Assembly (NCBI RefSeq): GCF_001905385.1
Contig: NZ_LIPF01000008.1
Location: forward strand, 186,001 to 250,000
Source: Streptomyces sp. CB02414
GTDB taxonomy: Bacteria; Actinomycetota; Actinomycetes; Streptomycetales; Streptomycetaceae
Direction: 5' to 3'
Length of the DNA: 64,000 nucleotides
Numbering within the stretch: position 1 is the first letter of the stretch; every line of letters begins with the position of its first letter. A program made the position numbers and the translations under genes. Below are positions 16,049 through 24,550 of this stretch, one piece after another. The notes beneath the pieces are model-generated. The model searched no databases. It worked only from the letters and a program-made list of their open reading frames with translations, and was not told the origin of the DNA.

Positions 16049-17617
16049 ATGAGCGTACCCGCGACCGCCGCCGGGCCCGACCGGCTGACGGAACTGAGTG
16101 AGATCAAGGAACTGGCCCGGCGCGGGCCGAGCGAGCGGGCGACCGACGCCCAGCACGCCAAGGGCAAGCTGACCGCACGTGAGCGCATCGAACTCCTCAT
16201 GGACAAGGGGAGTTTCAATGAGGTCGAGCAGCTGCGGCGGCACCGGGCCCAGGGCTTCGGCCTCGAGGCCAAGAAGCCGTACACCGACGGCGTGGTGACG
16301 GGCTGGGGCACGGTCGAGGGCCGGACGGTCTTCGTCTACGCGCACGACTTCCGGATCTTCGGCGGCGCGCTGGGCGAGGCCCACGCCACCAAGATCCACA
16401 AAATCATGGACATGGCGACCGCGGCGGGGGCGCCTCTGGTGTCCCTGAACGACGGCGCGGGCGCCCGTATCCAGGAGGGCGTCTCGGCCCTCGCCGGGTA
16501 CGGCGGCATCTTCCAGCGCAACACCCGCGCCTCCGGCGTCATCCCGCAGATTTCGGTGATGCTCGGCCCGTGCGCGGGCGGCGCGGCGTACTCGCCGGCG
16601 CTGACGGACTTCGTCTTCATGGTCCGCGAGACCTCGCAGATGTTCATCACGGGGCCGGACGTCGTCAAGGCGGTCACGGGGGAGGAGATCAGCCAGAACG
16701 GCCTGGGCGGCGCGGACGTGCACGCCGAGACGAGCGGTGTCGCGCACTTCGCGTACGACGACGAGGAGACCTGCATCGCCGAGGTGCGCTACCTCCTGTC
16801 CATGCTCCCCCAGAACAACCGCGAACTGCCCCCCGCGCACCATTGCGAGGACCCCGTCGACCGCAGGGGCGACGCGCTGCTCGACCTAGTGCCGGCCGAC
16901 GGCAACCGCTCCTATGACATGCGGGCCGTGATCGAGGAGCTCGTCGACGACGGCGAGTACATGGAGATCCACGCCGCCTGGGCCCCCAACATCATCTGCG
17001 CCCTGGCCCGCCTCGACGGCCATGTCGTCGGCGTGGTGGCCAACCAGCCCGGCACTCTCGCCGGAGTCCTGGACATCAAGGCCAGCGAGAAGGGAGCGCG
17101 GTTCGTCCAGTTCTGCGACTCCTTCAACATCCCGCTGGTCACCCTCATCGACGTGCCCGGCTTCCTGCCCGGTGTCGACCAGGAGCACGACGGCATCATC
17201 CGGCGCGGCGCGAAGCTGCTGTACGCGTACTGCAACGCGACCGTGCCCCGGATCTCGGTGGTGCTGCGCAAGGCCTACGGCGGCGCGTACATCGTCATGG
17301 ACTCCCGGTCCATCGGCGCCGACATCGCCCTCGCGTGGCCCACCAACGAGATCGCCGTGATGGGCGCCGAGGGAGCCGCCAACGTGGTCTTCCGCCGGGA
17401 GATCACCGCCGCCGACGACCCCGAGGCGATGCGCGCCCGGAAGATCGAGGAGTACCGGACCGAGCTCGTCCACCCGTACTACGCCGCCGAGCGCGGACTG
17501 GTCGACGACGTCATCGATCCGCGCGACACCCGATCGGTCCTGATCCGTTCGCTCTCGATGCTGCGGGCGAAGGATGCCGAGCTGCCCCGTCGCAAGCACG
17601 GCAACCCGCCCCAGTGA
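16049..17617 (+). CDS. Acyl-CoA carboxylase beta (carboxyltransferase) subunit
   Basis: Carboxyltransferase subunit of an acetyl/propionyl-CoA carboxylase, 522 residues, making malonyl-CoA for the PKS. It has both crotonase-like halves: the acyl-CoA-binding SLNDGAGARIQEGV and LGPCAGGAAYSPALTDF in the first, and the carboxybiotin-side IDVPGFLPGVDQE and RKAYGGAYIVM in the second. An N-terminal HAKGKLTARERIELL is typical of AccB/PccB. The ATG at 16049 follows GGGGGAGACAAGGA. The epsilon subunit follows 33 bp downstream; the biotin carboxylase/carrier subunit is at 41213, so the complex is split between the two arms. Confidence 0.95.
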   Translation: MSVPATAAGPDRLTELSEIKELARRGPSERATDAQHAKGKLTARERIELLMDKGSFNEVEQLRRHRAQGFGLEAKKPYTDGVVTGWGTVEGRTVFVYAHDFRIFGGALGEAHATKIHKIMDMATAAGAPLVSLNDGAGARIQEGVSALAGYGGIFQRNTRASGVIPQISVMLGPCAGGAAYSPALTDFVFMVRETSQMFITGPDVVKAVTGEEISQNGLGGADVHAETSGVAHFAYDDEETCIAEVRYLLSMLPQNNRELPPAHHCEDPVDRRGDALLDLVPADGNRSYDMRAVIEELVDDGEYMEIHAAWAPNIICALARLDGHVVGVVANQPGTLAGVLDIKASEKGARFVQFCDSFNIPLVTLIDVPGFLPGVDQEHDGIIRRGAKLLYAYCNATVPRISVVLRKAYGGAYIVMDSRSIGADIALAWPTNEIAVMGAEGAANVVFRREITAADDPEAMRARKIEEYRTELVHPYYAAERGLVDDVIDPRDTRSVLIRSLSMLRAKDAELPRRKHGNPPQ

Positions 17618-17650
17618 ACCCGGAACCAGCGCCTTGAGAGGAGCTGCGAC

Positions 17651-17866
17651 ATGACCACCTCCGCGACCCTGCTCCGCGTCGAGAAGGGCCACGCCGGCCC
17701 CGAGGAGCTCGCGGCGATCACGGCCGTACTGCTCGCCCGCGCGGCCGCCCGGCCCGCAGACCACGCGGCGACGTCCGCCCACGCCCGGGCCACGGCAGGC
17801 TGGCGCCGGCTGGAACGGCAGACGGCCTTCGAGAGCCCGAGGGCCTGGCGTAACGGCGTCCGCTGA
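17651..17866 (+). CDS. Acyl-CoA carboxylase epsilon subunit
   Basis: Protein of 71 residues matching the actinomycete carboxylase epsilon family: LLRVEKGHAGPEELAAITAV at the start and a Trp-containing tail (WRRLERQTAFESPRAWRNG). This small subunit bridges alpha and beta subunits and stimulates activity. Placement directly after the beta gene, with GAGAGGAGC before the ATG, supports the call. Function beyond subunit assembly is not expected. Confidence 0.9.
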   Translation: MTTSATLLRVEKGHAGPEELAAITAVLLARAAARPADHAATSAHARATAGWRRLERQTAFESPRAWRNGVR

Positions 17867-17923
17867 GCCGCCTGCGGCCCCGCACCCACCACAGAAATAC
17901 TGCCTATGAATGGGGACCCAGCC

Positions 17924-18892
17924 ATGGAAGTCGGACTTCTCTTCGATCTGCGCAACCCCGAGGGATGGAAGCGCCCCTGGGCGGATCACTACGCGCGGAC
18001 CCTGGAATTCTGCGAAGAGGCGGACCAGCGAGGCGCCGGCGGTCTCTGGTTCACCGAGCACCACCTCTTCGAGGACGGCTATCTGCCGCAGCCGCTGACC
18101 TTGGCCGCCGCCGCGGCGGCCCGCACCCGCCGGATCAGGATCGGAACCTCGGTCCTGCTGCCCGCGCTGCGCAAGCCCGCCCAACTGGCGGAGGAGGCGG
18201 CGATCGTCGACCTGATCAGCGGCGGCCGCCTCGAACTCGGTATGGGCGCCGGCTACCGGGTCCCCGAATACGCCCTCATGGACGGGGACTTCAAGAACCG
18301 CTTCCGGCGGACCGAGGAGCACATCCGTGAAGTCCGCAGGCTCTGGGAGGAAGGCGGGATCACCCCCGGGCCGATCCAGGACCCCGTCCCTCTGTGGGGC
18401 GGCTTCTACGGCCCGCGCGGAGCCCGGATGGCGGGACGGCTGGGCATCGGACTGCTGCACATCTCGCACGAGAAGTTCGCGTTCTACCGCGAGGGCCTGA
18501 TCGAGGGCGGTCACGACCCCGAGTCCGCCCGTGTCTCCGACCTGCTGCCGATCATCCTGGCCGACGACCCGGAGGAGGCATGGGTACGTGTCGCCCCCTA
18601 CCTCGCCCACCAGGTGAACAGCTATCAGCAGGCCTCCGTAGAGGGCACCGACAAGCCCAGGCCCCCGATCATCCACCCCGAGGAGTTCCGCAACCGGACC
18701 TCCAACGCGCCCTGGGGAGCGCTGAAGATCCTGACCCCCGAGGACGCTGCCGCCCAGATCAAGGAGATGACCAAGGACCTCCCGGTCCGGCATCTGATCT
18801 TCTGGGCGAGCATCGCCGGCATGCCCGACGACCTGGTCGCCCGGAACATCGAGTTGGTCAGCGAGAAGCTGCCGCCGCTGCTGCGCTCATGA
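17924..18892 (+). CDS. Luciferase-like (LLM) flavin-dependent monooxygenase
   Basis: TIM-barrel FMNH2-dependent oxidoreductase of about 322 residues: GLWFTEHHLFEDGYLPQPL, RTRRIRIGTSVLLPALR, LISGGRLELGMGAGY. It needs reduced flavin from a partner; an NADPH:FMN reductase lies two genes downstream in the same operon. Similar pairs carry out Baeyer-Villiger or epoxidation-type steps in rishirilide-type aromatic pathways. The ATG at 17924 is preferred over 17906 because TGGGGA lies 7 nt before it. The stop overlaps the next ATG (ATGA). The substrate is presumably an angucyclinone intermediate, which is inference. Confidence 0.88.
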   Translation: MEVGLLFDLRNPEGWKRPWADHYARTLEFCEEADQRGAGGLWFTEHHLFEDGYLPQPLTLAAAAAARTRRIRIGTSVLLPALRKPAQLAEEAAIVDLISGGRLELGMGAGYRVPEYALMDGDFKNRFRRTEEHIREVRRLWEEGGITPGPIQDPVPLWGGFYGPRGARMAGRLGIGLLHISHEKFAFYREGLIEGGHDPESARVSDLLPIILADDPEEAWVRVAPYLAHQVNSYQQASVEGTDKPRPPIIHPEEFRNRTSNAPWGALKILTPEDAAAQIKEMTKDLPVRHLIFWASIAGMPDDLVARNIELVSEKLPPLLRS

Positions 18893-20133
18893 CGGCGCTC
18901 CCCTCCCAACCGCCGGCCGCGCAGTCCGGCGGCGCGGACCGCCGGGCCGCGCGACGATGGGGCATTCTGTTCGTCCTCTCCGGGAACATGATTCTCGACG
19001 CCCTCGAGGTGTCGGTGGTGCTCGTCGCCCTTCCCACCATCGGCGCCGAGCTCGGCCTCTCTCTGTTCCACGTCCAGTGGGTGATGAGCGGCTTCGCGCT
19101 CGGCTTCGCCACCGTGCTCGTCCTCGGCGCCCGGATCAACGCCCGTTGGGGACGGCGCCGGGCCTATCTCGCCGCGATGGTGGTCTTCGCCGCCGCGTCG
19201 GTCGCCGGGGGGCTCACCGACAGTGCCGCCCTGCTGATCGCCACACGTGTCGTCAAGGGGGCGTGCGCGGCTCTGACCGCCCCCACCGGCCTCGCGATCA
19301 TCAGCACCACCTTCAAGGAAGGGGCGCAGCAACGGCGTGCGGTCTCCGTCTACTCCCTGTTCGGCGCCGCGGGGTTCACGCTGGGGCTGCTGCTCTCGGG
19401 GATCCTCCTGGAGGCGAGCTGGCGCTGGACCTTTCTCTTCCCGGCCCCGGTCGCCCTGGTCCTGCTTGTCTTCGGGCTGCGGCTGATCCCCGGCGACACC
19501 GGTCGAGCCACGACGCCGCCGGCCGGCCTCGCGCTGCTGCGCAACGGCCCTCTGCTGCGCGCCTCGCTGGGTGCGGCCGCGCTGAACGGCACTTACCACT
19601 GCCTGCTCGTGGCCGTCACCTTCGCCGCCCAGTCGAGACTGGGCCTCACCCCCTGGCAGACCGCGCTGGCGCTGCTGCCCGCCTGTGTGCCCCTTGCGGT
19701 GACGGTGCCGTTCGCGGGACGGTTCGTCACCCGCTTCGGGACGGCTCGGCCGATCGCGCTCGGCGCCCTCAGCACATGCGCCGGCTGCGCGCTGTACACC
19801 TGGCGGCCGGCCGATGCACCGTACGCCGTGGGCACTCTGCCCGCGCTGCTGCTCCTGGGCACGGGTCTCGTCTTCGCCTTCGCCGCCCTCAACATGCAGG
19901 CCACTTCGACGATCGCCCCCCAGGAACGCCCGATGGCCGTGCCGCTGTACCAGACCGCCGTTCAGCTCGGCGCCATCGTGCTGCTGCCGCTGACGGCCGT
20001 GCTGCTGACCCGGTACGACGGCGACCGCCCCGCGCTGCTGCTCGTCCTCGCGGCCTCCGGCCTCGGCCTGTTCGTCGCCCTCACCGCGCTCCGCGGACCC
20101 GGGGCGCCCACCTCAAGAAAGGTTCAGTCATGA
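18889..20133 (+). CDS. MFS transporter, drug efflux type
   Basis: Integral membrane antiporter-like protein of 414 residues with about 12 predicted hydrophobic segments. The cytoplasmic loop motif LGARINARWGRRRAYL lies between segments 2 and 3, and RVVKGACAALTAPTG matches the family. The N-terminus resembles DHA2-type pumps (LDALEVSVVLVALPTIGAEL). Position within the biosynthetic operon and 4-bp overlaps on both sides suggest export of the product or an intermediate. Two other MFS genes lie in the cluster (38320, 46214), so roles may be divided. Confidence 0.88.
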   Translation: MTALPSQPPAAQSGGADRRAARRWGILFVLSGNMILDALEVSVVLVALPTIGAELGLSLFHVQWVMSGFALGFATVLVLGARINARWGRRRAYLAAMVVFAAASVAGGLTDSAALLIATRVVKGACAALTAPTGLAIISTTFKEGAQQRRAVSVYSLFGAAGFTLGLLLSGILLEASWRWTFLFPAPVALVLLVFGLRLIPGDTGRATTPPAGLALLRNGPLLRASLGAAALNGTYHCLLVAVTFAAQSRLGLTPWQTALALLPACVPLAVTVPFAGRFVTRFGTARPIALGALSTCAGCALYTWRPADAPYAVGTLPALLLLGTGLVFAFAALNMQATSTIAPQERPMAVPLYQTAVQLGAIVLLPLTAVLLTRYDGDRPALLLVLAASGLGLFVALTALRGPGAPTSRKVQS

Positions 20134-20750
20134 CCGCCATGACCACAGGCGCCGCCGCGGCCGAACGCCCCCTCTCACTGCTCGTCGTCGTCGGCAGTGT
20201 CCGGGACGGCCGGTTCGGCCCCACCGTGGCCGAGTGGTTCGTCCAGGAGGCACGCGCCCACACCGACGTGGAGGTGAGCGTGCTCGACGTGCTCGACCAC
20301 CCGCTCCCTCTGACGATGCCCGAACCCGGCCGGCGTCCGGCGCCCGACGTGGCGGTGATACGGGACGAAGTGGCCGCGCGACTGGCCGCCGCGGACGCCT
20401 TCGTCGTGGTGACGCCCGAGTACAACCACACCTGCCCCGCCGCCCTCAAGAACACCATCGACTGGTTCTTCGACGAGTGGGCCGCCAAGCCCGTGGGCTT
20501 CGTCTCGTACGGTGGCATGGGCGGCGGCCTGCGCGCGGTGGAGCACCTGCGCCAGGTCTTCGCCGAGCTGCACGGAGTCTCCGTGCGCGAGTCGGTCAGC
20601 TTCCACAACGCGTGGGAGGTGTTCGACGAGGTCGGCCGCCCGCGCGACGCGCAGGAAGCGTCCGGAGCCGCCAAGGTCATGATCGACCGGCTCGTGTGGT
20701 GGGGCCGCTCGCTCCGCCGGGCACGGGCCGAGCACCCCTACGAGCGCTGA
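20130..20750 (+). CDS. NADPH-dependent FMN reductase
   Basis: Flavodoxin-fold reductase of 206 residues: LLVVVGSVRDGRFGPTVAEW near residue 18 binds the FMN phosphate, and VVVTPEYNHTCPAALKNTID and SYGGMGGGLRAVEHLR are family motifs. It should supply reduced flavin to the LLM enzyme at 17924 and possibly to the ABM oxygenases at 20763 and 21523, which in jadomycin-type pathways need reduced flavin. It overlaps the MFS stop by ATGA, with AAGAAAGG upstream. Confidence 0.92.
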   Translation: MTAMTTGAAAAERPLSLLVVVGSVRDGRFGPTVAEWFVQEARAHTDVEVSVLDVLDHPLPLTMPEPGRRPAPDVAVIRDEVAARLAAADAFVVVTPEYNHTCPAALKNTIDWFFDEWAAKPVGFVSYGGMGGGLRAVEHLRQVFAELHGVSVRESVSFHNAWEVFDEVGRPRDAQEASGAAKVMIDRLVWWGRSLRRARAEHPYER

Positions 20751-20762
20751 GGGAGGCGCCCC

Positions 20763-21428
20763 ATGACCTCCATCCGCCCCGCCTCGTCCCCTGCCGTCCG
20801 GCCCGAGTCCCGCGGCCTGCCCGACGTGCGCCGTCCGGACGCCTCCGCCGTCTTCGTGGCCGCGCGCCACGTACCAGGCCGTGCGGCCGGGCTCACCGCG
20901 CTCCAGGGCATGGTGGATCAGTGGCGCGAGGTCCCCTGGCCGGCCGGCGTCCTCTCCCTGAGCTGCTTCCTCAACACGGACGAGGACACCGTGCTGACGT
21001 ACGCGCAGTGCGCGGAGCCGGACGCCTACCGGGCGCTGCTCGACTCCGTCGGCGGCCCGGCCGCGGCCGAGCCCGTCGCGTACCGGCCGCACCGCTCGCT
21101 GGTCCTCAACCCCGGCGAACCCGGGTGCGTGATCGTCGCCATGTTCGACGTGGACGGCCCCGGCCGGCAGCAGCTGATCATCGACTCCATCGCCGCGACG
21201 GTGGCGGAGGCGGCCGACCGCCACCCGGGCATGCTCTCGGCCAACTTCCATGTCAGCGAGGACGGCACGCGGGTGCTCAACTACGCCGAGTGGACCTCGG
21301 ACGCGGCGCACATCGCCTTCCTGGAGGGGGCGACGCACGGCGCGACCCGGCGTGTCAGCGATGCCACCCCGGGGGTACGGCCCATCGGCTTCAAGCGGTA
21401 CCACCTCCATCACGCCCTCGGCGTCTGA
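20763..21428 (+). CDS. Tandem ABM-domain oxygenase (JadG/GilOII/AlpJ-like)
   Basis: Protein of 221 residues with two antibiotic-biosynthesis-monooxygenase (dimeric alpha-beta barrel) units. Unit one (about 30-115) includes WPAGVLSLSCFLNTDEDTVL and AEPVAYRPHRSL; unit two (about 120-215) has GMLSANFHVSEDGTRVLNY. Fused two-unit proteins of this size open the angucycline B ring in jadomycin, gilvocarcin and kinamycin pathways. It is a paralog of the convergent gene at 21523. It is last in the core operon, followed by two hairpins. The ABM assignment is firm; ring-opening is inferred from size, pairing and context. Confidence 0.8.
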   Translation: MTSIRPASSPAVRPESRGLPDVRRPDASAVFVAARHVPGRAAGLTALQGMVDQWREVPWPAGVLSLSCFLNTDEDTVLTYAQCAEPDAYRALLDSVGGPAAAEPVAYRPHRSLVLNPGEPGCVIVAMFDVDGPGRQQLIIDSIAATVAEAADRHPGMLSANFHVSEDGTRVLNYAEWTSDAAHIAFLEGATHGATRRVSDATPGVRPIGFKRYHLHHALGV

Positions 21429-21446
21429 ACCGGCTCCACCCGGCAA

Positions 21447-21489
21447 ACGGCTCTGGCGCCCACGCGGGACGTGTGGGCGCCAGAGCCGT
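21447..21489. terminator. Strong bidirectional hairpin terminator
   Basis: Perfect 17-bp inverted repeat (21447-21463 and 21473-21489; arm ACGGCTCTGGCGCCCAC) with a 9-nt loop, between the convergent ABM genes. It ends the core PKS operon. Confidence 0.85.
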
Positions 21490-21491
21490 GT

Positions 21492-21519
21492 CCTCAGGGC
21501 CCGAAGCGGCGCCCTGAGG
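21492..21519. terminator. Second hairpin in tandem
   Basis: Inverted repeat CCTCAGGGC / GCCCTGAGG (21492-21500 and 21511-21519, 10-nt loop) directly beside the first hairpin and just before the stop of the convergent gene. Confidence 0.65.
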
Positions 21520-21522
21520 GCC

Positions 21523-22209
21523 TCAGCCGGAGGAGCGCGTCAGGGTCGCGTGGTGGCGGTAGAGGCCGCCCAGTTCGTCCTCGCTGTTGCCGACGTCGGT
21601 CAGCATCGCCTTGGTCAGGATCTGCATATGGGTGATCGCCTGCTCCTCCGAGAGCCACTCGGAGAAGATCAGGACGCTGGTGCCGTCCAGGCTGATGTGG
21701 ATGTTCGCCGCGATCGCTCCGGGGTACGCCCGGTCCGCGCCGGCGACGGCCTCCTCGGCCTTGAGGAGATCCTCGATCCACTGTCGCGCCGTCGCCTCGT
21801 TCTCCATCGGGAAGGCGGCGATGGGGAAGCTCCGCGCGGGCGGAGGAGGGTTCCCGACGGCGGTGCCGCGGACGACCTTGTGCAGGCGGTACGCGACGGG
21901 CTCCTCGGCCCGCTCCGCGAGGGCGAGGCCAGGGTTGGCCCGCGAGAGGCCCGAGGCGTCGTCCAGCGACTTCCGCAGCGCCTCCTGTGAGGTCCACTGC
22001 TCGAAGGTGAGGACGGCGTCGTCCTTGGTGCTGGTGAAGCAGTTGAGCGCGACGAGCCCCTCGGGCCAGTCGGCGGACCGCCAGTGCGCGACGACGGCGT
22101 CCGCCACCGCGCTTCTACGCTCGAGGCTGCCCGCGTTCACCACCCGGACGACGACGGAGTCCACCTCGGGACGGCTGACGACGGGACGGGTCTCGGACGT
22201 GCTGGGCAT
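21523..22209 (-). CDS. Second tandem ABM-domain oxygenase (JadG/GilOII/AlpJ-like)
   Basis: Protein of 228 residues, a paralog of the 20763 gene facing it. Shared blocks are WPEGLVALNCF and EEPVAYRLHKVV in unit one and YPGAIAANIHISLDGTSVL with FSEWLSEEQ in unit two. The ATG at 22209 has GAGGAG 6 nt upstream; a TTG two codons earlier is less likely. Having two such oxygenases in one cluster suggests either successive ring oxidations or different substrates. It is monocistronic and bordered upstream by an IS110 relic. Confidence 0.78.
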   Translation of the reverse strand: MPSTSETRPVVSRPEVDSVVVRVVNAGSLERRSAVADAVVAHWRSADWPEGLVALNCFTSTKDDAVLTFEQWTSQEALRKSLDDASGLSRANPGLALAERAEEPVAYRLHKVVRGTAVGNPPPPARSFPIAAFPMENEATARQWIEDLLKAEEAVAGADRAYPGAIAANIHISLDGTSVLIFSEWLSEEQAITHMQILTKAMLTDVGNSEDELGGLYRHHATLTRSSG

Positions 22210-22411
22210 CCACAACTCCTCACGGCAGGGGCCCGCGGCAGGGCCATGCGGATCTCCAGTCTCGGCCGAACCACGGAAATTCCCGGATCGTCCGTCGTCC
22301 AGAAGACCGACAAGGAGCTTCAGAACTTTGTCGTGCCGTCAGAGGAATCACAATTCCCGGTGAAGTCAGTGATTCCCACCGCCGGCCAGGAACTCGGCTC
22401 CGAGGAGCGTG

Positions 22412-22692
22412 TCCATGCCGGCGTCTGGTAGCCCGTCAGCAGGTCCCGGATCCTGTTGACCGTCCGGGTACGGTCAGCCACGAGGTCGGAGCGATGGGCG
22501 GTGAGCGGTTTCAGCTCCACCGTGCTTTCGTCCCGGGGCCGCCTGGCCGGCGATGACCGCCGCGTCGCGGGCGTCCGTCTTGCCTTCGCCGCGGTCGCTG
22601 CTGAGGCGGAGGACGTCAGCGCGCGACAGAAGCCGATGGCCTTCCGCGTCGATCACCACGCAGGGGTGACGCGCGGCGGCGATGTCCGTCAT
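22412..22692 (-). pseudogene. Decayed IS110-family transposase fragment
   Basis: Two reading frames carry IS110 transposase pieces. One has VVIDAEGHRLLSR then GEGKTDARDAAVIAGQA; the other has ELKPLTAHRSDLVADRTRTV followed by LLTGYQTPA. In intact family members these blocks are separated by long stretches, so at least three internal deletions and a frameshift (around 22520-22545) have occurred. No terminal repeats or flanking duplication could be recognised. The surrounding gap 22210-22887 shows nothing else coding; 22693-22887 has no recognisable content. Confidence 0.82.
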
Positions 22693-22887
22693 GCGGCTCG
22701 GGCTGCAGCGGCTCCGGCGGAAGGCCCGAGTGCCCGGTTCAGCGTCCGTTCGGTCGGTGACGGTTCGCCGTTGGGCGGGCGGCGGATGGCGGTGGCTCAG
22801 AGCCGGCGCCGAGGTAGGCGCGCGGTCGTGCGGCGGTTAGATCGTGAGCACGGCCCGGCAAGGCCGGCGAGAGCCACAGAAGCCGGC

Positions 22888-23493
22888 TCAGTCTGTGGCC
22901 GCGGGTGCGGGCGGCTGCGTGGAGGTGCCCAGGAGCATGGCCGCGACCTGGTCGAAGTAGGGCGCGATGTCGTTGACGCAGGCTTCCGAGAGCGCCGGGG
23001 TGTGGGCGATGGAACGGGCCACGTTGATACCGAGCAGCAGGGCCGTGAGCAGCTCGGCGCGCAATTCACGGTCGGGCAGGTCGACCAATTGCTCGAGATT
23101 GCGCACGTAGACATCGCTGAGCTGGGAATTGAGCCGCTCCCGGCATTCCCGGCGTCCCGAGGAGAGCAGCAGGGCGGTGAGCGGATGGCCGCCGGCCGTT
23201 CCCGGCCAGTCCTGCCGCATGGTGGCGTGCAGAAGCCGCGTCGGCAGATCCTCGGCGCCGTCCTCGGCCGCGATCCCGGCCTGGTCCTCGTCCGGGCGGG
23301 AGGCCTCCTCGAAGAGCCGTTCCTTCGATCCGAAGTACCGGAAGATCAGCGTCGCGTCGACTCCGGCGTCCCGGGCGATGTCCCGCACGCTCGTCGCGTC
23401 GTAGCCCACCAGGGCGAAGCGGGCCCGGGCGGCGGCGAGCAGCGCGGCTCTGGTGGCCGTGCGGTCGCGCTTGCGCTTGGGGTGCTGAGTCAC
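22888..23493 (-). CDS. TetR-family repressor
   Basis: Regulator of 201 residues. The TetR helix-turn-helix is at about 12-58 (ATRAALLAAARARFALVGYD, then TSVRDIARDAGVDATLIFRYFGSKERL). The C-terminal ligand domain is helical. The GTG at 23493 has GGGAG upstream. It is divergent from the SDR-like gene at 23618; the 124-bp gap holds two related palindromes (23508, 23556), the likely operators through which it represses itself and the neighbour. The ligand could be a pathway intermediate or a xenobiotic. Confidence 0.9.
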   Translation of the reverse strand: MTQHPKRKRDRTATRAALLAAARARFALVGYDATSVRDIARDAGVDATLIFRYFGSKERLFEEASRPDEDQAGIAAEDGAEDLPTRLLHATMRQDWPGTAGGHPLTALLLSSGRRECRERLNSQLSDVYVRNLEQLVDLPDRELRAELLTALLLGINVARSIAHTPALSEACVNDIAPYFDQVAAMLLGTSTQPPAPAATD

Positions 23494-23507
23494 CGTGTCT
23501 CCCTGTG

Positions 23508-23571
23508 GTCATCGCTTGTTGACATCGTAGTGGAGGCCCGCCTACGTTGAGCTATGTCATCAGTTGATGAC
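23508..23571. promoter_or_regulatory. Paired TetR operators and promoter
   Basis: Perfect palindrome GTCATCAGTTGATGAC (23556-23571) and a related copy GTCATCGCTTGTTGAC (23508-23523; 13 of 16 bases identical), 48 bp apart. A -35-like TTGACA starts at 23519 with TACGTT about 18 bp downstream, so repressor at either site would block the SDR promoter. Confidence 0.68.
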
Positions 23572-23617
23572 TTAGGTGCGATCCCTGCTGTGCACGAAGC
23601 GCTCTAGGAGACTCTGG

Positions 23618-24445
23618 GTGAAGACTGTTGTGATTTCTGGCGGTAACGACGGGATTGGCAGGGGTCTCGCCCTGACTCGTCTCGAGCGCGGCGACCAGGT
23701 GGTCGTCCTCGGTCGGAGCGAGGTGAAGGGGAAGGCTTTCCTGGAGGCCGCCGCCGCGCGCGACGCGGCCGACCGTGCCTTCTTCATCGCCGCGGACCTG
23801 AGCCTGGTGGCTGAGAACAAGCGTGTCGTCGAGGAGATCACGGCCTCGTTCCCGGTCGTGGACGTCCTCGTGCTCTGCGCCCGCTTCTTCCGCTCGGCCC
23901 GCTACGAGACGCCCGAGGGGTACGAGAACACCTTCGCCCTCGAGTACCTGAGCCGCTATCTCCTGAGCCACGGGCTGACCGAGGCCCTGGAGAAGTCGGA
24001 GGCGCCGGTCATCGTCAATGTGGCCGGCCCCGGCATCCAGAAGCCCGGCATCCGCTGGAACGACCTCCAGTCCCGGCAGAGCTACAGCGGCATCGCCGCC
24101 CAGATGCAGGCCGGCACGGCGAACGACCTGCTCGGTGTCGACTACGCCGCCAAGCGGGGCGACCGCCGCACCAGCTACGTACTGGTCAACCCGGGCTCGA
24201 CGGCGACCAGCTTCGCCGGCGCCTACGACCCGGTGACCCAGCAGCAGGTCGACGCCATGAAGCGGATGGGCAAGCCGGTCGCCCAGGCCGTCGCCCCGAT
24301 CACCGCGGTCATCGACGCACCGCCGGCCGAACCGCTGAGCGCGTACGTCGAGGGCCAGCGCATCGCCGTGGACCACCCGGCCCTCTTCGACAAGAAGGGT
24401 GCGGTCCGCCTCGCCCAGGTCACCCAGGAGCTGCTCGCCTCCTGA
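23618..24445 (+). CDS. SDR-fold protein lacking the usual catalytic residues
   Basis: Rossmann-fold protein of 275 residues with an SDR-like cofactor motif (VVISGGNDGIGRGLALTRL near residue 4) and FAADLSL-type strand order. The catalytic Ser position reads NVAGPG, and no YxxxK is found where expected (MQAGTANDLLGVDYAAK), so normal SDR chemistry is doubtful. The GTG at 23618 has TAGGAG 8 nt upstream. It is controlled by the divergent TetR, with operators overlapping its promoter, and followed by a hairpin. It may bind NAD(P)(H) or a ligand, or use other residues; function unknown. Confidence 0.75.
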   Translation: MKTVVISGGNDGIGRGLALTRLERGDQVVVLGRSEVKGKAFLEAAAARDAADRAFFIAADLSLVAENKRVVEEITASFPVVDVLVLCARFFRSARYETPEGYENTFALEYLSRYLLSHGLTEALEKSEAPVIVNVAGPGIQKPGIRWNDLQSRQSYSGIAAQMQAGTANDLLGVDYAAKRGDRRTSYVLVNPGSTATSFAGAYDPVTQQQVDAMKRMGKPVAQAVAPITAVIDAPPAEPLSAYVEGQRIAVDHPALFDKKGAVRLAQVTQELLAS

Positions 24446-24456
24446 CGCGAGGCGGT

Positions 24457-24489
24457 CCGGACGGGCACCACTCAAGGGTGCCCGTCCGG
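24457..24489 (+). terminator. Hairpin terminator
   Basis: Perfect 13-bp inverted repeat (24457-24469 and 24477-24489; arm CCGGACGGGCACC) with a 7-nt loop, 11 bp after the SDR-like gene and before the P450 gene. Confidence 0.72.
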
Positions 24490-24550
24490 GGCCCGCGCGT
24501 CCCGCGAACGATGCGCGCCGACGCTTCCGACCCCTGTGAGGAGGCCCTCG

